Below are positions 1 through 8,930 of a stretch of 64,000 nt of DNA, piece after piece. The position numbers and the translations under genes are program-made. Origin of the DNA: an uncultured Clostridia bacterium (GTDB taxonomy: Bacteria > Bacillota > Clostridia > Christensenellales > Borkfalkiaceae); assembly GCA_934247935.1 (NCBI GenBank), contig CAKQKE010000007.1, positions 1-64,000 on the forward strand, written 5' to 3'. Under the pieces are notes generated by a model. That model did no database searches and was not told the origin of the DNA. It saw only the letters and a list, made by a program, of their open reading frames with translations. How positions within the stretch are numbered: position 1 is the stretch's first letter; each line of letters opens with the position of its first letter.

Positions 1-2335
1 CGCTACAATTATAAAACGCCCAATTACCGATAGAAGTTACGCTGTAGGGTATTGTTATACTCGTAAGTCCGCTACAATAAGCGAGTGCATTTTCGCCAAT
101 TGAGGTTACACTATTAGGTATTGTTATACTCGTAAGCCCGCTACAACCCTCGAACGCTTTACGACCAATTGAAGTTACTCTGTTACCGATTGTTATACTC
201 GTGAGTTTACTACAGCCATAGAACGCGCTATAACCAATTGAAGTTACACTGTTACTTAAAATCACAGTTTTTAAACTTGAAGGTATATAATAATGATAAT
301 ACTTGTTAGAACCATAGTATTGATATATTGCACCACTAACCGAAGAGCCATATGAAGAAGTTGTTTTATAACCGAAAATATAACCAAATACTTGCTCATA
401 ACCATTACCCGCAGTTTTACTTGCTCCTATAAACGGCAATGTAATGCTCTCAAGCAAAGAACAACCATAAAACGCATCCCAACCGATTGATGTTACACTG
501 TCTGGTATTTCAATACTCGTAAGCCCGCTACAATTATAGAACGCTTTATGACTAATTGAAGTTACTCTGTTACCGATTGTTATGCTCGTGAGCCCGCTAC
601 AATTATAGAATGCAGAATCTTCTATACTCGTTACGTACTCCGGAATAACTATTTCGGAAATGGTTTTATCTTTTAATCCTGTTATTTTACAAGTGTCAAC
701 AGAAGAATTAAAGTTAAAGTTTAACATTTCATCTTTAACTTTAAACTTTGCGGTTACGTTATATTCTGCTGTAAACAAGTATTCTTTTTCAGATGAAAGC
801 AGTTCTTCACCGTTAAACCAACCTATAAATTCACAACCTAAATATTCGGTCACAACACTCTCTATATTACTACCGTATTTTACTGTCGTAGCATTAGTTA
901 TTATACCGTACGACGTGTTTGCGTTTGATAAAGTGTAAGTATTTCTCGTGTAAAATACTTTCAATATAAGACTTCCGTCGCACGATATATTTCCACTCAA
1001 TACCCCTCTATTTTTGTTGAATGTAAAGTGGTCGTAAGTTTTTATATTTGCTGTGGCGGTAGTGTCGGTAATGCCTTGCAAATCGTCTGTCTCATATAAA
1101 GTGTAGTCATTATTTTCAAAATTTTCAAAATAATACTCGACTTTATACAAAGTGTCGATATTTGCTTCCCATTTAGCCGTTATATTAACATCTTCTATTA
1201 TCGGTTGAGAAAAATCATAACTCCATTTTACAAATGTATAGCCAAGCCTCGTCGTAATCGGCGCGGAAATAATTGTATCTTCTTCTACTTGTTGACTTTC
1301 AACGTCACTGCCGCCGTTTGTATCGAAACTTACCGTATACATGGGTCTACGGCGAATGGTTACTTCAAACGTTGCTTTCGGTTCGCCATCTAACAATTCG
1401 GTAACATAAACAGTGTTGTCTCCTACGTTTAAAGGAATCGTTTTTGTATCTATCTTTTGATTTCCGTAAATATCAAAAGATACAAAATATTTAATAAGCC
1501 CCACTGCTTCGATTTCGTTAATAAAAGAAAACGTTTTTGTGTCGTTGCTCACTTTACCGTAAACTTTGTCTCCGTTTACCAGAAGTGTTTTAAAAGCCAT
1601 ATAACTTTCGAGTTTTGTTCCTTCATCGGTTATTGTGTCTGTCGCGGTACAACCCTTATGGTCGCAATGCGCCGTTTTCGTTCCGTCTTTCTCATACGTT
1701 GCGTTGTTGTCTGAAACGTAGTTTGTAAAACTATGACCTAATTTACTACCCTCGTCAGTAATCGTATCGGTTTCGTCGCAACGGTCGCATTTTGCGGTCT
1801 TTGTTCCGTCTTCGGTACAAGTTGCGTTGTTGTCTGAAACGTAGTTTGTAAAACTATGACCTAATTTACTGCCCGTATCCGCAACAGTATCGATTTCGTC
1901 GCAACGGTCACAAGTTGCGGTCTTCGTTCCGTCCTCGGTACAAGTTGCATCGTGATTGGACTTGTAGTCGGTGAAACTATGCCCTAATTTACTGCCTACG
2001 TCTGCAATAGTATCCGTTTCGTCGCAACGGTCGCACTTTGCAGTCTTTGTTCCGTCTCTCGTGCAAGTTGCGTCGTTGCCCGAAACGTAATTTGTAAAAC
2101 TATGCCCCAACTCATCGCCGTACTCAAACGTTTCAGAGCCCTTTTCTCCGCACTTGCACGAGTAAAAATATGTTGCTTTTTGAGTACAAGTCGCCGCCGA
2201 TAACAAATATTTGTCCGCTACGGTTTCGACCGTGAAACTGTGAGTATGCTTGTTTTTGTTTTTGCAGCCGACCATAAACAGCGATGCCGACGCCAAAAAC
2301 GTTAAGCATAAAGCAAAAAGTATAAACTTTTTCAT
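1..2335 (-). CDS. Surface lipoprotein with HC3 repeats, InlB-type repeat and BspA-like leucine-rich repeats (C-terminus beyond window)
   Basis: The ATG at 2335 follows a good ribosome site (GGAGGGATATGTTA). The protein opens with a lipoprotein signal ending LFMVGC and runs in one frame off the left edge. Four ~40-residue repeats (120-bp period, about nt 2120-1610) follow, of type GHSFTNYVSDNNATCTEDG then CDRCDE. They carry one His and three Cys each, except the last, where ATC has become ATY and CxxC is expanded to CDHKGC. Next is an InlB/Listeria-Bacteroides type segment (VSFDTNGGSDVESQQ) and linker domains. From about nt 650 to the edge there are 23-residue leucine-rich repeats of BspA type (SVTSIGRKAFEGCSGLTSIT). 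Such proteins are cell-surface adhesion or ligand-binding proteins. The specific ligand cannot be told from sequence. Confidence 0.88.
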   Translation of the reverse strand, partial: MKKFILFALCLTFLASASLFMVGCKNKNKHTHSFTVETVADKYLLSAATCTQKATYFYSCKCGEKGSETFEYGDELGHSFTNYVSGNDATCTRDGTKTAKCDRCDETDTIADVGSKLGHSFTDYKSNHDATCTEDGTKTATCDRCDEIDTVADTGSKLGHSFTNYVSDNNATCTEDGTKTAKCDRCDETDTITDEGSKLGHSFTNYVSDNNATYEKDGTKTAHCDHKGCTATDTITDEGTKLESYMAFKTLLVNGDKVYGKVSNDTKTFSFINEIEAVGLIKYFVSFDIYGNQKIDTKTIPLNVGDNTVYVTELLDGEPKATFEVTIRRRPMYTVSFDTNGGSDVESQQVEEDTIISAPITTRLGYTFVKWSYDFSQPIIEDVNITAKWEANIDTLYKVEYYFENFENNDYTLYETDDLQGITDTTATANIKTYDHFTFNKNRGVLSGNISCDGSLILKVFYTRNTYTLSNANTSYGIITNATTVKYGSNIESVVTEYLGCEFIGWFNGEELLSSEKEYLFTAEYNVTAKFKVKDEMLNFNFNSSVDTCKITGLKDKTISEIVIPEYVTSIEDSAFYNCSGLTSITIGNRVTSISHKAFYNCSGLTSIEIPDSVTSIGWDAFYGCSLLESITLPFIGASKTAGNGYEQVFGYIFGYKTTSSYGSSVSGAIYQYYGSNKYYHYYIPSSLKTVILSNSVTSIGYSAFYGCSKLTSITIGNRVTSIGRKAFEGCSGLTSITIPNSVTSIGENALAYCSGLTSITIPYSVTSIGNWAFYNCS

Positions 2336-2427
2336 TAACATATCCCTCCGATTAAAATTAAAAAAAGTGCCGCCTTAACGAATAAGACGACACCGACAAA
2401 AAGTGACTTATTCGCTAAAGTTGCGAC

Positions 2428-2532
2428 ACTCAATTTAAAAATATCCGTCAGCATAGACGATTTTTTATGTAACGCAAATAAAGTACACCTATGTCTCATA
2501 AGTATACGTCTACGCCGGATATTAAATTGAGT
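2428..2532 (-). promoter_or_regulatory. Long imperfect hairpin in the 5' leader of the surface lipoprotein
   Basis: On the minus strand, ACTCAATTTAATATCC plus an inner GCGTAGACG pair with CGTCTATGC and a distal GGATAT...TTAAATTGAGT, leaving a loop of about 47 nt. The arms are about 25 bp with a 3-nt bulge and a G-U pair. It lies between the promoter at 2543-2571 and the lipoprotein start at 2335, so it would be transcribed. A second short stem (CGAATAAG 2379-2386 with CTTATTCG 2407-2414) follows. I do not recognise a known riboswitch class. Confidence 0.5.
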
Positions 2533-2542
2533 TCGCATTTTC

Positions 2543-2571
2543 ATTATATCACTTTAAAAATAAATTTGCAA
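2543..2571 (-). promoter_or_regulatory. Sigma-A type promoter for the surface lipoprotein
   Basis: On the minus strand, TTGCAA, a 17-bp spacer and TATAAT. This implies a leader of about 200 nt before the ATG at 2335. Confidence 0.65.
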
Positions 2572-2757
2572 TAAAATACCAAATATTTCAAAATCGAAGG
2601 TCGCCGCACTAAAAAATTACTAAACACATATAGGTCGCAACGCTACAATATACCGCAATGTATATAATAAATTTCCACCTCGTTTTTAAGTTTATAAAAA
2701 CGTTTTAAAAGTCCTTTTGCCAAAGTAAAAAGCAAACCCCGATTAAAATGTTGCGCC

Positions 2758-2786
2758 TTGACAAACGTAGACTATTATGTTAAAAT
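2758..2786 (+). promoter_or_regulatory. Sigma-A type promoter for the DHH/surE cluster
   Basis: TTGACA at 2758-2763, a 17-bp spacer and TAAAAT at 2781-2786, 23 bp before the first DHH gene. Confidence 0.75.
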
Positions 2787-2808
2787 ATGAGATGAAACGG
2801 AGAAAATT

Positions 2809-3771
2809 ATGTTTAACGAAATTTTAAAAACCATAAGCGAATTTGACAGAATAATTTTACACCGCCACTCGCACCCCGACGGAGACGCGATAGGCAGTCA
2901 ACTTGGACTTTATCACCTTATTAAAGACAATTTCAGTGGCAAAGAAGTGTACAAAGTGGGCGACGACGCAAGCCGTTTTGCCTTTTTAGAAGGTTCTGCA
3001 CCCGAGGAAATTCCCGATTCTTATTACGACGGCGCGCTTGCGATAATTCTCGATTGCGGAGCGGCGCACATGATCAGCGACGAAAGATATAGTTTAGCGA
3101 AAAAAACAATACGTTTCGACCACCATTTGTTTTGCGAAAACGTAGCCGATATCGACTGCGTGGACAGCACTTATGAAAGTTGTTGCGGACTTGTCGCTAT
3201 GTTTGCCAAACAAACGGGGCTCAACCTTTCTTTATCGTCGGCAACCGCCCTTTATCTCGGCATGGTTACGGACTCGGGCAGATTTCGCTTCGATTCGACG
3301 ACGGCGCGCACGTTTGAACTCGCCGCTTACCTTTTGTCTCAGCCTATCGACGTAAACTATTTGTATTACAACTTGTACGCGGACGATTTCGACAGTCTTA
3401 AACAAAAGGCGAACAACATCTTAAAAATCAAATTTACCGAGCACAACACGGCGTATATTTATACCACGCTTGAAGAAGTAAAGGCGTCGGGCGGCGACTT
3501 TTTCTCTATTTCGAGAGGGCTTGTCGGACTTATGGCAGACATTAAAAACGTGTTTGCCTGGGTAAACTTTACCGAATGGGAAGACGGCGTTCACGTAGAA
3601 CTCCGCTCTAATAAATACAACATCAACCCCATCGCGGTGAAATACGGCGGCGGCGGACATAAAAAAGCCAGCGGCTGTTTAGTACCCGATAAAGCAACAG
3701 CAATGAAACTTTTATCCGACCTCGACACGTTGCAACAAAATGACGGAAATCTGGACGGAATAGTAGAATAA
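2809..3771 (+). CDS. DHH-family phosphoesterase, NrnA-like (first of tandem pair)
   Basis: 320 residues, the usual length for NrnA-type enzymes. The N-terminal DHH domain shows H20 and D24/D26 in HRHSHPDGDAIGS, D82, and the signature DHH at 104-106, with GMVTDSGRF at 151-159. The DHHA1 substrate-binding motif GGGGHKKASG is at 280-289. All metal ligands are present, so it should be active. Family members are Mn-dependent cytoplasmic enzymes that degrade 2-5 nt RNAs, 3'-phosphoadenosine 5'-phosphate or pApA. Which substrate this copy uses cannot be told. It leads a co-directional run with a second DHH gene and surE. The ATG follows AACGGAGAAAATT. Confidence 0.88.
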   Translation: MFNEILKTISEFDRIILHRHSHPDGDAIGSQLGLYHLIKDNFSGKEVYKVGDDASRFAFLEGSAPEEIPDSYYDGALAIILDCGAAHMISDERYSLAKKTIRFDHHLFCENVADIDCVDSTYESCCGLVAMFAKQTGLNLSLSSATALYLGMVTDSGRFRFDSTTARTFELAAYLLSQPIDVNYLYYNLYADDFDSLKQKANNILKIKFTEHNTAYIYTTLEEVKASGGDFFSISRGLVGLMADIKNVFAWVNFTEWEDGVHVELRSNKYNINPIAVKYGGGGHKKASGCLVPDKATAMKLLSDLDTLQQNDGNLDGIVE

Positions 3772-3794
3772 ACGCTATAATTTCGATATAAAAA

Positions 3795-3832
3795 TGTCGT
3801 TTTTACGGCAAACGGTTGCGGTAAACATGACA
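3795..3832. repeat. Dispersed palindromic repeat, copy 1 (diverged core)
   Basis: TGTCGTTTTTACGGC and GCGGTAAACATGACA flank a diverged centre. It lies between the two DHH genes and belongs to the ~38-bp family described in the findings. Confidence 0.55.
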
Positions 3833-3985
3833 GCATGGCGCAATTTATATAAAAATAAAACGCATTAAATCAATGCACCACAAAAGCAATATTTACCCCC
3901 TATCGCGGCTCGTCCAAACGGCGCAAGAACAACATAAAAACTTTTCAATATATATCATATACAGACGCAATTTAAACGGAGAAAC

Positions 3986-4963
3986 ATGAACGAACAAATC
4001 AAAAAAGAGATTTTACAAAAAATCAAGCAGTACGACAAAATTGTAATTTCAAGACATTTGCGCCCCGACGGAGACGCATACGGTTCGACGAGAGGACTTA
4101 AAAAAATTCTTCAGGACACCTACCCCGATAAAAAGATTTACCTTGTAAACGACGATTATTCCGATTATCTTTCTTTCATGGGTGGCGAGGACACGCTTGC
4201 TCCGGAAGAATACGACGGCGCGCTTTGCATCGTAATCGACACGGGCACGACAGACAGAATTTCAAACAAAAATTATACGTTAGCGAAAGAACTTATAAAA
4301 ATCGACCACCACGTGGACACTTCGCCTTACGGCGATATTTCCTGGGTAGAAGATTTCCGTTCTTCCGCATGCGAGATGATTGCGGATTTTTGGAACACAT
4401 TTAAAGACGAACTTGTTTTAAGCAAAGAGGCGGCAACCGCCATTTATCTCGGCATGGTAACCGACTCGGGCAGATTTCAATTCGAGGGCGTAACGGGCGA
4501 CACGTTGAGACTTGCGGGCGCGCTTTTGGACAAAGGCATAGACACGCAAACGATGTTCGCCAATCTGTACATGCAAGATTACGGATATTTCAAGTTTAAA
4601 GCATACGTTTACGAGCATATGCAAACGACCGAAAACGGCGTGGTTTACATTTACGTAGACAAGAAAATGCAAGAGGAATTCAACCTTTCCCGCGAGGACG
4701 CAAGTGCGGTAATCGGCGAACTTTCCAATGTAAAAGGCAGCCTTATCTGGCTTGCCTTCATCGACAATGCCGACGGCTCGATAAGGGTAAGACTCCGCTC
4801 TCGCTTTTTGAAAATAAACTTGCTTGCGGGCAAATATCACGGCGGCGGTCACGAAATGGCTTCGGGAGCAACGGTATACAGTCAAGAAGAAATGCGCGCA
4901 TGCATAGACGACGCAGACGCACTTTTAAAGGAATATAAACAAAACAATACGGGGTGGTTATGA
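3986..4963 (+). CDS. DHH-family phosphoesterase, NrnA-like (second of tandem pair)
   Basis: 325 residues, a clear paralogue of the preceding gene. The catalytic set is complete: H24 and D28/D30 in SRHLRPDGDAYGS, D85, DHH at 107-109, GMVTDSGRF, and YHGGGHEMASG near the C-terminus. It differs from its neighbour around the active site (YGSTRGL against IGSQLGL), which suggests the two have split substrates such as nanoRNA, pAp or pApA; that is inference. Its TGA stop overlaps the surE ATG (ATGA), so translation of the two is coupled. The ATG follows AAACGGAGAAAC. Confidence 0.88.
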   Translation: MNEQIKKEILQKIKQYDKIVISRHLRPDGDAYGSTRGLKKILQDTYPDKKIYLVNDDYSDYLSFMGGEDTLAPEEYDGALCIVIDTGTTDRISNKNYTLAKELIKIDHHVDTSPYGDISWVEDFRSSACEMIADFWNTFKDELVLSKEAATAIYLGMVTDSGRFQFEGVTGDTLRLAGALLDKGIDTQTMFANLYMQDYGYFKFKAYVYEHMQTTENGVVYIYVDKKMQEEFNLSREDASAVIGELSNVKGSLIWLAFIDNADGSIRVRLRSRFLKINLLAGKYHGGGHEMASGATVYSQEEMRACIDDADALLKEYKQNNTGWL

Positions 4964-5703
4964 AAATTCTTTTGACAAACGACGACGGCATTTATGCCGA
5001 GGGTTTAAAACACCTTGTCGAGTGGGCAAAAACCAAGGGCGAAGTAGTTGTAGTCGCTCCCAAGTCCGAACAAAGCGGAAAAAGCCACTCGATTGAAATA
5101 CATAAAGGTTTCGGGTTTAAAAAAGTAGACCTTTTCGACGGCGTGGAGAGTTATTATGTGGACTCTACCCCCGCCGACTGCGTGCGAATTGCGATTTTGG
5201 GCTTAAAACTCAAATTCGACCTGGTTATTTCCGGTATAAACCGCGGATTTAATCTCGGCGGCGATATTTGTTATTCGGGCACGGTTGGTGCATGTTTCGA
5301 GGGGGCTCATCTGGGCGTGAAATCGATTGCGTTTTCCACGCATTGGGACAATTTCGACGACGCCGACAAAAATATCGACAGGGCTTTTCAATTCATAAAC
5401 AATCACGAACTGCTCTCTTATTGCGATATCGTCAACGTAAATTTTCCCAAAGACGGCACTATTATTATCCCGACTACGGCGGGCGAAGCCATTTACAGCG
5501 ACGATTTTGACTTTAACGACGAAGAAGGTATGGTCTACCCAAATCTCGTGTGTAATTACGCCGGTACAACCGACTTGACTTTGGACACCGACAGCGTAAT
5601 GAACGGTTATATTTCAATCACACCCGTAAGTGACCGTCTCACCGACGAAGCCGCTTACGACGCGCTTTTAAAACGCATAAAAAAAGAAAATTTTAGTATA
5701 TAA
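4960..5703 (+). CDS. surE: 5'/3'-nucleotidase SurE
   Basis: The first residues are MKILLTNDDG, with metal ligands D8 and D9. S39 sits in PKSEQSGKS and N94 in SGINRGFNLGGD, the positions typical of SurE, and YSGTVGA follows. At 247 residues the length is normal. I place the start at the ATG at 4960, overlapping the previous stop, and not at the GTG at 4954. SurE dephosphorylates 5'- and 3'-mononucleotides in the cytoplasm. Next to two DHH enzymes that produce mononucleotides from short RNA, it would complete breakdown to nucleosides; the link is inferred from position. Confidence 0.92.
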   Translation: MKILLTNDDGIYAEGLKHLVEWAKTKGEVVVVAPKSEQSGKSHSIEIHKGFGFKKVDLFDGVESYYVDSTPADCVRIAILGLKLKFDLVISGINRGFNLGGDICYSGTVGACFEGAHLGVKSIAFSTHWDNFDDADKNIDRAFQFINNHELLSYCDIVNVNFPKDGTIIIPTTAGEAIYSDDFDFNDEEGMVYPNLVCNYAGTTDLTLDTDSVMNGYISITPVSDRLTDEAAYDALLKRIKKENFSI

Positions 5704-5712
5704 ATTTAAAAA

Positions 5713-6660
5713 ATGAACGAAAATAACTACGTACTAAGTCAGACGAACTTTTCAACCGACAAATCAAACACAACCGACAAAAATAAATACGTGCTCGTTA
5801 CGGGTGCGTACGGCGGCATGGGCAGCAGCACCGTAAAAACGCTTGTAAAAAACGGTTACACGGTTTTTGCTCTCGATAAAACAATCAAAGCCATCGATAA
5901 AACTACCGAAATCGCCGACGAATCAAACAAAACTGCCGAAAAAACCGACACACCAACATACAACTCAACCAAACTCGATAAAGAAAACAAAATCATACCG
6001 ATCGAGACGGACGTAACCGACGAACAAAGCGTGCTTAACGCCTTTGAAAAAGTTAAATCGGTCACGCAAAATTTGTTTGCTATAGTGCATTTTGCGGGGA
6101 TATATATGCTCGACTCGTTCATCGAAATACCTGCCGACAAAATGAAACTGGCTTTTGACGTAAACGTGCTGGGCGCATATCTTATCAATAAGACTTTTTT
6201 GCCGCTTTTAAGCGCAAATTCAAGGATAATCATCACCACGAGCGAACTTGCGCCAATCGATACTCTGCCTTTCACGGGTATTTATGCCGTAACGAAAACC
6301 GCCCTCGACAAATACGCTTTTTCGCTTAAAATGGAATTGCAACTTCTGGACATAAAAGTAAGCGTAATCCGCGCGGGCGCAGTCGACACGGGCATGCTCG
6401 GCGTATCCACCACTCAACTCGACAAGTTTTGCGAAAACACAAAACTGTATTCGTACAACGCAAAAAGGTTTAAAAACATAGTCGACAAAGTGGAGGCAAG
6501 AAAAATTTGTCCGCAAAAAATTGCGGACAAAACCCTGAAAATTTTGCGCAAGAAAAACCCGAAATTCGCATACCCGATAAATCGCAATCTCATGCTTTTG
6601 CTTTTTAACGTTATGCCGCAAAAATTTCAGTTTTGGGTGATTAAAAAAATATTGAAATAA
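5713..6660 (+). CDS. Short-chain dehydrogenase/reductase with a charged insertion
   Basis: Classical SDR of 315 residues. The cofactor motif TGAYGGMG is at 30-37, N151 follows the helix-4 motif (VNVLGAY), S177 is in TTSELAP, and the catalytic pair Y191/K195 is in YAVTK. An unusual Lys/Thr/Asp/Glu-rich stretch at about 57-93 separates strand 2 from strand 3, where other SDRs have a short loop. It begins 10 bp after surE with almost no Shine-Dalgarno, so it probably depends on read-through from surE. The substrate is unknown. A TTGTCCGCAA hairpin lies inside the coding region near the 3' end. Confidence 0.82.
   Translation: MNENNYVLSQTNFSTDKSNTTDKNKYVLVTGAYGGMGSSTVKTLVKNGYTVFALDKTIKAIDKTTEIADESNKTAEKTDTPTYNSTKLDKENKIIPIETDVTDEQSVLNAFEKVKSVTQNLFAIVHFAGIYMLDSFIEIPADKMKLAFDVNVLGAYLINKTFLPLLSANSRIIITTSELAPIDTLPFTGIYAVTKTALDKYAFSLKMELQLLDIKVSVIRAGAVDTGMLGVSTTQLDKFCENTKLYSYNAKRFKNIVDKVEARKICPQKIADKTLKILRKKNPKFAYPINRNLMLLLFNVMPQKFQFWVIKKILK
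6506..6531. repeat. Inverted repeat inside the SDR gene
   Basis: TTTGTCCGCAA and TTGCGGACAAA are separated by four A. The same 10-bp arms occur in the intergenic hairpin at 19531-19555. Here the repeat is translated in frame. Confidence 0.6.
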
Positions 6661-7149
6661 CGCATTATTCAATGCACACATAAAACAAAAAAATCGGCAT
6701 TTTTACCGATAATTTACGTTTTTTTTGAAAAATTACATAATAAAATCATAATAAGGTCACAAAACACGATTAAAATAACATACGTATTTCAAACCCCATT
6801 AGAACAATTTTTGCACCGTCAAGTCGATTTGTACTGCGTTAAACGACTTTCAAGTACGTTATAGTACGTGTTCAGTCGTTTGCCTTGTCCAAACAAGCCG
6901 CAGCCATATGCAAAAAAAGACCGACTCGTATATTTTGCGGTCGACTTTACGGCGTAAAAACACTACGTGCCGCAATAATATGCAGAAAACGATAAAAACG
7001 TGCCGGATTTGCGGTTTGTTCTACCAAGGTTGGAAATACGTAGGAAAACGAGTTTTCCGTTCGCATAAAACGAACAAAATCGTTGCGGGCAAAATTCGTT
7101 TTCTCACGAAAAATTTTAATAAACCAATTTTTTCAAGGAGGCAAAAAAA
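6661..7149. other. Long intergenic leader before fucO
   Basis: 489 bp without a credible gene. A weak hairpin (ATCGG 6693-6697, CCGAT 6706-6710) may end the SDR transcript. An 8-bp inverted repeat, AAACGACT 6841-6848 with AGTCGTTT 6874-6881, encloses two AGTACGT direct repeats. Near fucO there is a perfect hairpin GGAAAACGAGTTTTCC (7043-7058), then GTTCG/CGAAC (7059-7075). I see no known riboswitch. A long structured leader or an operator region for fucO is plausible. Confidence 0.45.
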
Positions 7150-8298
7150 ATGGCAAACAGAATAGTTTTAAACGAAACAAGTTATCATGGAGCGGGCTGC
7201 GTAAGCGAAATAGTCGGCGAAGTAAAAAGACGCGGACTCAACAAAGCATTTGTTTGTTCCGACCCCGACCTTGTTAAATTCAACGTTACTAAAAAAGTAA
7301 CCGACATATTAGAGGCAAACGGCATCGCCTATACCCTCTATTCGGACATCAAGCCCAACCCCACGATTCAAAACGTGCAAACGGGCGTACAAGCCTTTAA
7401 GGACAGCGGCGCGGATTATATCGTCGCTATCGGCGGCGGTTCTTCAATGGATACCGCAAAAGCGATAGGCATAATCATCAACAACCCCGAATTTGAAGAC
7501 GTGCGTTCGCTCGAGGGCGTTGCTCCCACTAAAAAACCGTCGGTACCCATTATGGCAGTACCCACTACTGCCGGCACTGCTGCGGAAGTAACCATCAACT
7601 ACGTAATTACCGACGTCGAGAAAAAACGTAAATTCGTTTGCGTAGACGTGCATGATATTCCCGTGGTTGCCTTTATCGACAGCGACATGATGAGCACTAT
7701 GCCGAAAGGTCTTACCGCCGCAACGGGTATGGACGCATTGACTCACGCAATCGAGGGTTATACCACAAAAGCCGCTTGGGAAATGACGGATATGTTCCAC
7801 TTAAAGGCTATCGAAATTATTTCGCGTTCGCTCCGCTCGGCTGTTAAAAACGAGAAAGAAGGTCGCGAAGGAATGGCTCTCGGTCAATATATTGCCGGCA
7901 TGGGCTTTTCTAACGTAGGACTCGGCATAGTTCACTCTATGGCGCACGCACTCGGTGCAGTATACGATACTCCGCACGGTGTGGCTAACGCAATACTTCT
8001 CCCCACGGTAATGAGATACAACGCCGACGCAACTGGCGAAAAATACCGCAATATCGCTATCGCTATGGGAGTAAAAGGCGTAGATAAAATGACTTTGGAA
8101 CAAGCGAGAAACGCCGCATGCGACGCAGTGCAACAACTTTCTGTCGACGTGGGCATACCCCGCGATTTGAAAGGAATTGTAAAAGAAGAAGATATCGACT
8201 TCCTGGCGCAATCGGCAATGGACGACGCTTGCCGCCCGGGCAACCCCAAAGACCCGACGAAAGAAGACATTATCGCCCTTTATAAATCTTTATTGTAA
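7150..8298 (+). CDS. fucO: Lactaldehyde reductase / 1,2-propanediol oxidoreductase (iron-dependent group III alcohol dehydrogenase)
   Basis: 382 residues, collinear with enterobacterial FucO from the first residues (MANRIVLNET) to the end, with long near-identical blocks such as TTAGTAAEVTINYVITD. The NAD-binding motif is GGGSSMDTAK at 96-105. The iron ligands are D195, H199 (MDALTHAIEGY), H262 and H276 (TPHGVANAILLP). The enzyme reduces L-lactaldehyde to propanediol with NADH when fucose or rhamnose is fermented. No fucose or rhamnose catabolic genes lie beside it, so it may serve other aldehydes. The start is fixed by AAGGAGGCAAAAAAA. It stands alone with its own leader and terminator. Confidence 0.93.
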   Translation: MANRIVLNETSYHGAGCVSEIVGEVKRRGLNKAFVCSDPDLVKFNVTKKVTDILEANGIAYTLYSDIKPNPTIQNVQTGVQAFKDSGADYIVAIGGGSSMDTAKAIGIIINNPEFEDVRSLEGVAPTKKPSVPIMAVPTTAGTAAEVTINYVITDVEKKRKFVCVDVHDIPVVAFIDSDMMSTMPKGLTAATGMDALTHAIEGYTTKAAWEMTDMFHLKAIEIISRSLRSAVKNEKEGREGMALGQYIAGMGFSNVGLGIVHSMAHALGAVYDTPHGVANAILLPTVMRYNADATGEKYRNIAIAMGVKGVDKMTLEQARNAACDAVQQLSVDVGIPRDLKGIVKEEDIDFLAQSAMDDACRPGNPKDPTKEDIIALYKSLL

Positions 8299-8446
8299 AA
8301 TAAGTTGTTTCGATTTTTAAAGTCAATTTACCCCAACGAACACAGTTATAAAAATACGGCTCTGTTTAAAACTTATAAGTTTTATTGAAAGTATCTTTAT
8401 GTGTTTTTCAATAAATTGTCAAATATAATTAAACATTACTAAAAAT

Positions 8447-8480
8447 AAGAAGTAAGCCGAAAGGTTTACTTCTTTTGTTT
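8447..8480 (+). terminator. Rho-independent terminator after fucO
   Basis: Stem AAGAAGTAAGCC, GAAA tetraloop and GGTTTACTTCTT, followed by a T-rich run. Confidence 0.8.
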
Positions 8481-8747
8481 TATTAAATTTTTATCTGAAC
8501 GCATATTATGTTTTTATTTGATTTTTTATTTAACAAATAATATGCGGCGCGAGCGTATTTTCAAGTATAACCGATATTTTTTTAATGAAGAAGTGCAAAG
8601 TATCGACTTTACGAGCGCATTAGCGCAAAATTTTGAACTCGTTTCAAAATTTACTTCTTATAATTTTATTATATTATAAATCACAACCCGCTCGGCTTGG
8701 GGCTGTCAGTAATGTTTGTTTTTTATAAATAAAATTGAATTTTATTC

Positions 8748-8794
8748 GGCCACTTTGTGCAAAGGGGGCTGACACGAAGTGGCTGAGGGATTGT
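8748..8794 (-). repeat. GC-rich dispersed repeat, family B (GGGATTGT type)
   Basis: On the minus strand it reads ACAATCCCTCAGCCAC, then CAGCCCCCTTTGCACAAAG. It is the inverse-orientation partner of the copy at 27402-27450. Confidence 0.7.
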
Positions 8795-8858
8795 TTTTGT
8801 GGTTAAAAATACGGCTTGTTTTAACGGATATTGGCTTGATTTATTAAAAATTACCTTT

Positions 8859-8915
8859 ACAATCCTTCCGTCACGCGTACCGCGCGCCACCTTCCTTTGC
8901 ACAAGGAAGGCTGAA
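8859..8915 (+). repeat. GC-rich dispersed repeat, family A (ACAATCCTTCCG type)
   Basis: ACAATCCTTCCGTCACGCG, then CGCGCGCCACCTTCC and TTTGCACAAGGAAGGCTGAA. Nearly identical to 34223-34279, related to 27283-27339 (opposite strand), and partly present at 9364-9405. The CCTTCC...GGAAGG arms can fold. Confidence 0.75.
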
Positions 8916-8930
8916 CCTTAACGTCGATAA

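Noticed and set aside
2335..2544. Open frame (69 codons) upstream of the surface lipoprotein
   Set aside because: It lies inside the leader, spans the hairpin, has no ribosome site and starts at the -10 region of the promoter.
6908..7277. Two short open frames before fucO
   Set aside because: Basic, low-complexity translations with no ribosome site; one runs into fucO in another frame.
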